Below, one piece after another: positions 8,037 through 11,003 of a stretch of DNA of 11,003 nucleotides. The notes below the pieces were generated by a model, which searched no databases, was not told the DNA's origin, and saw only the letters and a program-made list of their open reading frames with translations. Position 1 is the stretch's first letter; the number at the start of each line of letters is the position of its first letter. Made by a program: the position numbers and the translations under genes. Origin of the DNA: an uncultured Clostridium sp. (GTDB taxonomy: Bacteria; Bacillota; Clostridia; Lachnospirales; Lachnospiraceae); assembly GCA_958442925.1 (NCBI GenBank), contig CAUCIO010000067.1:1-11003 (forward strand), written 5' to 3'.

Positions 8037-8408
8037 TTATTTTCCAGCTTTTTCAACAGAAATAACAGTTCCTGTAAATGCGTCAACTGCGCTCAGCTCT
8101 CCCGTATAAGTTACTGTCACCTTGTCACCTTCCTTTACATCAGAAAGCCCCTTCGGCTCCTCATCAAAGGATAAAGGATAGGCATCCTCTCCATCTACGA
8201 GGGTAAACATGAAATCCTTAATATCTTCAATCGTGCCTGTGATGGTTGATGTCTCTGCAGCTTCCTCATTCTTCACTGTTTCTTCATTCTTTACTGCCTC
8301 TGTTTCGGCTTTAGAAGGCGCCGGTGTACTGGCAGGCTCCTTTGCTCCACATCCTGTAACAAGAACCAATGCAGTCATAACTACTGCGGCAATATTTCTT
8401 TTCTTCAT
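8037..8408 (-). CDS. Small secreted lipoprotein
   Basis: 123 residues. A lipoprotein signal peptide is clear: MKKRN, a hydrophobic stretch, then the lipobox LVTGC with the lipidated Cys at residue 20. A Pro/Ala/Glu-rich linker (about 22-55) contains the near-repeat VKNEETVKNEEAAE. The rest (about 56-123) is a small beta-rich domain, starting ITGTIEDIKD and including EGDKVTVTYTG, which looks like an OB-fold or DUF-type extracellular domain. It should be anchored on the outer face of the cell membrane. No enzyme motif is visible and the function is unknown. The start is well supported: GGAGG lies 7 nt before the ATG. The gene is divergent from merR, with about 180 nt between the two start codons, and it ends at a strong terminator. 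Confidence 0.85.
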   Translation of the reverse strand: MKKRNIAAVVMTALVLVTGCGAKEPASTPAPSKAETEAVKNEETVKNEEAAETSTITGTIEDIKDFMFTLVDGEDAYPLSFDEEPKGLSDVKEGDKVTVTYTGELSAVDAFTGTVISVEKAGK

Positions 8409-8439
8409 AATGAAACCTCCATATACTGAAATCTATCTT

Positions 8440-8461
8440 AGCAGCTGCTTTTACGGCTGCT
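8440..8461. repeat. Inverted repeat in the leader of the lipoprotein gene
   Basis: AGCAGC (8440-8445) and GCTGCT (8456-8461) form a 6-bp stem with a 10-nt loop. The left arm is also part of the perfect palindrome AGCAGCTGCT. It lies about 32-53 nt upstream of the lipoprotein start, where an operator or leader hairpin could act. On the plus strand it is followed by GTACTTTTT. Confidence 0.4.
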
Positions 8462-8527
8462 GTACTTTTTAGATGGAAAAAACACAGAAAAAGTTGGAAT
8501 TAAAATAAAAATAATTTATAATTTTTT

Positions 8528-8558
8528 TTGACTCTGCTCTTAGAGGAGAATTTAGACT
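8528..8558 (+). promoter_or_regulatory. MerR-type autoregulated promoter with 19-bp spacer and dyad operator
   Basis: TTGACT (8528-8533) and TAGACT (8553-8558) are separated by 19 bp, the over-long spacer typical of MerR-controlled promoters. The dyad TCTGCTCTTAGAGGAGA (8533-8549, centre 8541, a single mismatched pair) lies between the boxes, as MerR operators do. A very A/T-rich tract precedes it. The gene directly downstream encodes a MerR-family protein, so autoregulation is likely. Confidence 0.65.
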
Positions 8559-8587
8559 GTTTCTGTACACAGAGAAGAGGATATCAG

Positions 8588-9019
8588 ATGCTGAAAATCG
8601 GTGAATTTTCCAAACTTTCCCATCTTACAGTAAAGGCTCTGCGCTTTTATGAAAAAAAAGGCCTGCTGCTGAACCCAGACATTAAATGTGCTGAACCAGC
8701 TTATGAATTCTGCGAATATCTGGATGAAGAATACAAAGAAGAGCACCTCCGGATCAGACATAACGAAGCCATTATCAGCCGTAGAATTGAAAATGATATT
8801 ATAAAATTCCGTGAAGTTCCGGAAACCGAAGTTCTCAGCATTTACCACAAAGGCCCCTATAACAGAATCGGTGAAGCTTATGCCTATATCGTAAAATATG
8901 CAGAGGAAAATGGATATAAGGCAACTGGCCCTGCCAGAGAATGCTATATTGACGGCATCTGGAACAAAGAGTCCGAGGAAGACTGGCTGACGGAAATTCA
9001 GCTTCCGGCCAGAAGGTAG
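8588..9019 (+). pseudogene. MerR-family regulator with internal deletion (HTH joined to GyrI-like half-domain)
   Basis: 143 codons in one open frame. Residues 1-31 are the first part of a MerR DNA-binding domain (MLKIGEFSKLS...VKALRFYEKKGLL). Residues 37-143 match the second half of a GyrI-like effector domain, with landmarks EYLDEEYKEEHL, SIYHKGPYNRIGEAY, ENGYKATGPARECY and LTEIQLP. MerR-GyrI proteins are usually about 260-280 residues. Here the wing of the HTH, the dimerising coiled coil and the first half of the effector domain are missing, an in-frame loss of roughly 120-130 residues. The 9-bp direct repeat TGCTGAACC (8667-8675, 8689-8697) sits at the junction. The start is set by GAAGAGG, 7 nt before ATG 8588. 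An upstream in-frame ATG at 8528 falls inside the promoter and is rejected. It may be a relic or a functional miniature; loss of the dimerisation helix argues for the former. Confidence 0.65.
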
Positions 9020-9051
9020 CTTCTCGCAGAAGACACACATGGGAAAAGCCC

Positions 9052-9081
9052 GCAGGCGGTCAGAAATTTCTGCCCGCCTGC
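9052..9081 (-). terminator. Hairpin overlapping the HD gene stop codon, probable terminator
   Basis: GCAGGCGG (9052-9059) pairs with CCGCCTGC (9074-9081), with the inner palindrome CAGAAATTTCTG extending the stem after one mismatch. On the minus strand the stem contains the TGA of the HD gene and is followed by GGGCTTTTCCC, a short U-run. It also lies about 30 nt past the merR stop and may separate the two convergent genes. Confidence 0.55.
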
Positions 9082-9710
9082 ACTGCCTCTTCCTTTATTA
9101 TATCCTGATACAGTTCTCTTCCATATTCCCCTGCCAGAGCTTCGCAGGTCCGCACCCTCTCCTCGATCACCGGAACCTGAATGTGGGCCTTGGCGTCTGC
9201 CGTCTGGAGAAGCATCAGCTTTTGAAATTCCTCAAAGGATGCCATTTTCAAATGACGTCTTAGATGCTTTTTCCTCAGACTCACATGATCATCATGAAAG
9301 GCCGTGTAGTAAAACAGCCTCTTCTTTTCTGCTTCTGGCAGAAACTCTCCCTTCTGCTCCAAGTTCGGTACAATCTTTTTTTTCACAAGCTGCAGGCTTT
9401 TCTCCGGATGCCCATAGTAGTGCATATTGATCTTCCCGTTCCGTTCCCCCTTCGTCTGACACTCCGGTTTTCCAATGTCGTGAAGTAAAGCGGCCAGATA
9501 CAGCATGTCGTCTTCCATTCCCCGCGGCAGGCCGAGAACCGTGTGCAGGCTGTGCTGCCAGAGGTCATACTGATGGGTCCAGTTCTGCTGAGCATAATCT
9601 GTCATGATTTCTGCTTCTGGAAGTAGATCCAGGATGTCTGCCCGTCTTCTGTCAATCTCTTCTGGATCTTTCGCATATTTTAATAAATAACACAGTTCTC
9701 TGATATTCAT
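9060..9710 (-). CDS. HD-domain phosphohydrolase related to the HD domain of CCA-adding enzymes
   Basis: 216 residues, a stand-alone HD domain. Metal-site residues follow the HD pattern: H53 in DLWQHSLHT, H77-D78 in LLHDIGKP, H101 in YYGHPEKS, and D172 in LLLQTADAKAH. QQNWTHQYDLWQHSLH and the AALLHDIGKP...H..GH layout resemble the C-terminal HD domain of bacterial tRNA nucleotidyltransferases, which has phosphatase/phosphodiesterase activity, but no nucleotidyltransferase head is present. The substrate is unknown and a cytoplasmic location is likely. Start: the ATG at 9710 is chosen because GGGGGG lies 7 nt upstream. In-frame ATGs at 9749 and 9731 have weaker or no ribosome sites. It lies 50 nt after lysR on the same strand without an intervening terminator, so co-transcription is plausible. 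Confidence 0.85.
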   Translation of the reverse strand: MNIRELCYLLKYAKDPEEIDRRRADILDLLPEAEIMTDYAQQNWTHQYDLWQHSLHTVLGLPRGMEDDMLYLAALLHDIGKPECQTKGERNGKINMHYYGHPEKSLQLVKKKIVPNLEQKGEFLPEAEKKRLFYYTAFHDDHVSLRKKHLRRHLKMASFEEFQKLMLLQTADAKAHIQVPVIEERVRTCEALAGEYGRELYQDIIKEEAVQAGRNF

Positions 9711-9717
9711 CTGACGT

Positions 9718-9723
9718 CCCCCC
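9718..9723 (-). promoter_or_regulatory. Ribosome-binding site deciding the HD gene start
   Basis: A GGGGGG run on the minus strand, 7 nt before the ATG at 9710. The two upstream in-frame ATGs would place it inside coding sequence. Confidence 0.5.
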
Positions 9724-9760
9724 TGTTCCATGCGTCCTGATAATAGCATTTCTGCTGCAT

Positions 9761-10654
9761 CTACTCTGTCAGTGCTATTTCTTTTTTCAGAGCCGCCAAA
9801 AACTTTTTCGCAGCTTTTGAAAATGGCTGATGTTTTTTCCAGACAATATCTAAATGTGCTTCTAACGGCGGTGTAAGTGGTTTAAAACACAGATTACTGC
9901 TTTCAGATGTATTTACCAGCTTATCTAAGCAGAGGGCATAACCAAATCCCTCATCCACCATAAGAGACGCATTATAAATCAGATTATAGGTGGCCACAAT
10001 ATTTAATTTTTCATAGTCCTGTCCGATCCACCCGGATAATTCATTGCCAACCAGTGCCTGCCGTGATGTGATAAGCGGAATTGCAGTTAAATCTTCAGGT
10101 GTAATTTTTTCTTTCTGTGCTAAAGGACTGTCTTTTCGCATCAGAAGACCCCACCTATCTGCTGCAGGTAATTTTATATAATTATACTTTTCTATGTTGG
10201 CAGGTTCAATCAAAACTCCGAAATCAAGCAATCCCTTATCCAGTTTTTCCGTCACATCTTCCGCATTGCCGCTGAACAGGTGATAGCGGATATGAGGATA
10301 ACCTTTTTGAAGATTTTGAGCAATTTGGATAATCAGGCGCATAGCGTCTGTTTCTCCGCTTCCAATATAAATATCGCCACTGATGACTTCATTCGACATA
10401 ATAAATTCAGCTTCTGTTTTATCTACCAGCTGAATGATTTCTTCTGCCCGTTTGCGAAGCAGCATTCCCTCATCCGTTAAAGTAATCTTATGATTCCGTT
10501 TTCCGCGGTTAATAAGCCTGGTTTCCAGTTGTTCTTCCAATTCCATCATCTGTCTTGAAAGCGTAGGCTGTGTAATATGCAAATATTCTGCTGCTTTAGA
10601 AATGCTTTCCTCTCTTGCTACAGCAAGAAAATAGCGCAGGACACGAATTTCCAT
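9761..10654 (-). CDS. LysR-family transcriptional regulator
   Basis: 297 residues, the normal family length. The N-terminal winged helix-turn-helix (about 1-62) is canonical: LRYFLAVAREESISKAAEYLHITQPTLSRQMMELEEQLETRL, then the wing with ITLTDEGMLLRKRA leading to the linker helix (about 63-88). Residues 92-297 form the two-lobe periplasmic-binding-protein-like effector domain (GDIYIGSGETDAM..., LDFGVLIEPANIEKYNYIKL). The effector is unknown. AAGGTG is 10 nt before the ATG. It has a near-consensus promoter and is divergent from a sugar O-acetyltransferase remnant, with a LysR box between them, so it probably represses itself and controlled that gene. The HD gene lies 50 nt downstream. Confidence 0.93.
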   Translation of the reverse strand: MEIRVLRYFLAVAREESISKAAEYLHITQPTLSRQMMELEEQLETRLINRGKRNHKITLTDEGMLLRKRAEEIIQLVDKTEAEFIMSNEVISGDIYIGSGETDAMRLIIQIAQNLQKGYPHIRYHLFSGNAEDVTEKLDKGLLDFGVLIEPANIEKYNYIKLPAADRWGLLMRKDSPLAQKEKITPEDLTAIPLITSRQALVGNELSGWIGQDYEKLNIVATYNLIYNASLMVDEGFGYALCLDKLVNTSESSNLCFKPLTPPLEAHLDIVWKKHQPFSKAAKKFLAALKKEIALTE

Positions 10655-10687
10655 AAACCAATATCACCTTTTCATTTATTAATAATA

Positions 10688-10716
10688 ATTATAGCTCCGC
10701 TATATATGCCTGTAAA
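10688..10716 (-). promoter_or_regulatory. lysR promoter, near consensus
   Basis: On the minus strand, TTTACA (10716-10711) and TATAAT (10693-10688) have a 17-bp spacer. The -35 matches consensus at five of six positions and the -10 at all six. The LysR dyad is centred on the -35. Confidence 0.7.
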
Positions 10717-10721
10717 GCATA
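10705..10721. promoter_or_regulatory. LysR-type operator (T-N11-A dyad)
   Basis: TATGC-N7-GCATA is a perfect dyad centred at 10713 that contains T10707-N11-A10719. It covers the lysR -35 box and lies about 67 bp upstream of the expected start of the divergent transcript. This is the usual recognition-site position for LysR regulators that repress themselves and activate a divergent gene. Confidence 0.6.
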
Positions 10722-10743
10722 CATTTATATTCTATATAGGTAT

Positions 10744-10773
10744 TTGATGTTTTATATCCGTGCGATATATACT
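10744..10773 (+). promoter_or_regulatory. Promoter of the divergent acetyltransferase remnant
   Basis: TTGATG (10744-10749) and TATACT (10768-10773) with an 18-bp spacer. An alternative -10, TATATA, lies at 16 bp. The ribosome site AGGAGGG (10787-10793) and ATG at 10800 follow. Confidence 0.5.
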
Positions 10774-10799
10774 TTGAATAAAAAAGAGGAGGGACGTCT

Positions 10800-10967
10800 A
10801 TGGAGTTAATTGATTTTTTGAAACATCTGAATGCTGGAAAAACAGTGATCGGAAATTCAGAGATACACCAGTTCATGCACGAAGTCAGTCATGAAGCAAT
10901 GAAAATAACTGCCAAATTAAACGGAAGCTATCATGAACCGGAAGGGGGCTGTCGCTTTAACGATTAA
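10800..10967 (+). pseudogene. Truncated sugar O-acetyltransferase (Maa/NodL-like), N-terminal remnant
   Basis: A 55-codon frame with an excellent start: AGGAGGG lies 6 nt before the ATG. From MELIDFLKHLN to HQFMHEVSHEAMKITAKLNG and SYHEPE it matches the N-terminal helical cap of clostridial sugar O-acetyltransferases (hexapeptide-repeat enzymes of about 200 residues that move acetyl from acetyl-CoA to a sugar hydroxyl). In the family, PEE and then a long catalytic left-handed beta-helix follow. Here the match ends after PE, and the last residues GGCRFND and the double stop TAA TAA are read from a hairpin. All hexapeptide repeats and the active-site His are therefore absent. Either the body of the gene was deleted, joining its start to its terminator, or a hairpin element is inserted and the rest lies beyond the window. 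The family call is from memory. Confidence 0.7.
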
Positions 10968-10995
10968 TAAATCGTGAAGCGGCAGCTTCCTTTTT
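10944..10995 (+). terminator. Strong hairpin with T-run that ends the acetyltransferase remnant
   Basis: 10944-10964 pairs with 10971-10990 over about 20 bp, with a bulged A10960 and a few G-T wobbles. The core is GCTGTCGCTT/AAGCGGCAGC, and the loop is TAATAA. TTTTT follows at 10991-10995. The remnant's stop codons fall at the top of the stem and in the loop. Confidence 0.8.
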
Positions 10996-11003
10996 GCTGT
11001 TTT

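Noticed and set aside
8528..8587. Twenty-codon N-terminal extension of the MerR protein
   Set aside because: It would cover the -35, operator and -10. MerR proteins normally begin as at 8588, where a good ribosome site is found.
8552..9040. 162-codon minus-strand frame opposite merR
   Set aside because: The plus frame carries clear MerR and GyrI signatures and a promoter. The minus frame is a Phe/Cys-rich shadow.
9711..9749. Thirteen-codon N-terminal extension of the HD protein
   Set aside because: The G-rich ribosome site lies within it, and the ATG at 9710 is better spaced.
10781..10800. Shared GGGACGTC just before the starts of the HD gene and the acetyltransferase remnant
   Set aside because: Both are ribosome sites followed by a short common string. 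Eight bases at two sites can be chance and no wider repeat is seen.
1..11003. Search for CRISPR arrays, tRNA/rRNA genes, insertion sequences and phage genes
   Set aside because: Reading by eye showed no regularly spaced repeats, cloverleaf-like genes, transposase or integrase frames, or paired terminal repeats with target duplications.

Overview
The window looks like a chromosomal segment from a Gram-positive gut Clostridia, most likely Lachnospiraceae. This is inferred from strong purine-rich ribosome-binding sites, a small Ala/Glu-rich lipoprotein, a 'mini' MerR-GyrI regulator and the typical clostridial sugar O-acetyltransferase N-terminus. No taxonomic search was possible. The left 6.2 kb is visibly richer in G+C than the right 4.8 kb.

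Left block (1-6189, all minus strand): two large, tightly coupled genes. The first in transcription order (6189 to 3349) encodes a 946-residue soluble, helix-rich protein that I do not recognise. The second starts at a GTG that overlaps the end of the first by 11 nt and runs off the left edge of the window. Its 1119 visible codons encode a Ser/Thr kinase domain, then a NACHT/STAND-type P-loop NTPase, then short pentapeptide-like repeats and the start of what looks like a beta-propeller. Kinase-NTPase-sensor chains of this kind are seen in bacterial signalling and biological-conflict (possible phage-defence) modules. The pair is the best candidate here for an undescribed system.

Middle block (6190-8408): a divergent intergenic region leads to a plus-strand cation diffusion facilitator (CDF) metal transporter with an altered metal site and a hairpin after its stop. 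Converging on it is a GNAT acetyltransferase (minus strand), preceded by a small secreted lipoprotein (minus strand). The lipoprotein has a strong terminator whose stem forms well only in the minus-strand transcript.

Right block (8528-11003): a MerR-type regulator sits behind a textbook MerR promoter (19-bp spacer with a central dyad), but its coding sequence has lost the middle of the protein. It converges on a minus-strand lysR-HD pair: a LysR regulator followed 50 nt later by a CCA-enzyme-like HD phosphohydrolase. LysR is divergent from a 55-codon remnant of a sugar O-acetyltransferase, which stops exactly where a strong terminator-like hairpin begins. The lysR/acetyltransferase intergenic region carries a near-consensus promoter and a T-N11-A dyad in the classic LysR arrangement. 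Two genes in this block (merR and the acetyltransferase) thus keep intact control regions but lack much of their coding sequence, which suggests local gene decay by deletion.

No tRNA, rRNA, CRISPR array, insertion sequence or phage gene was found. No stretch longer than about 200 bases lacks a gene.
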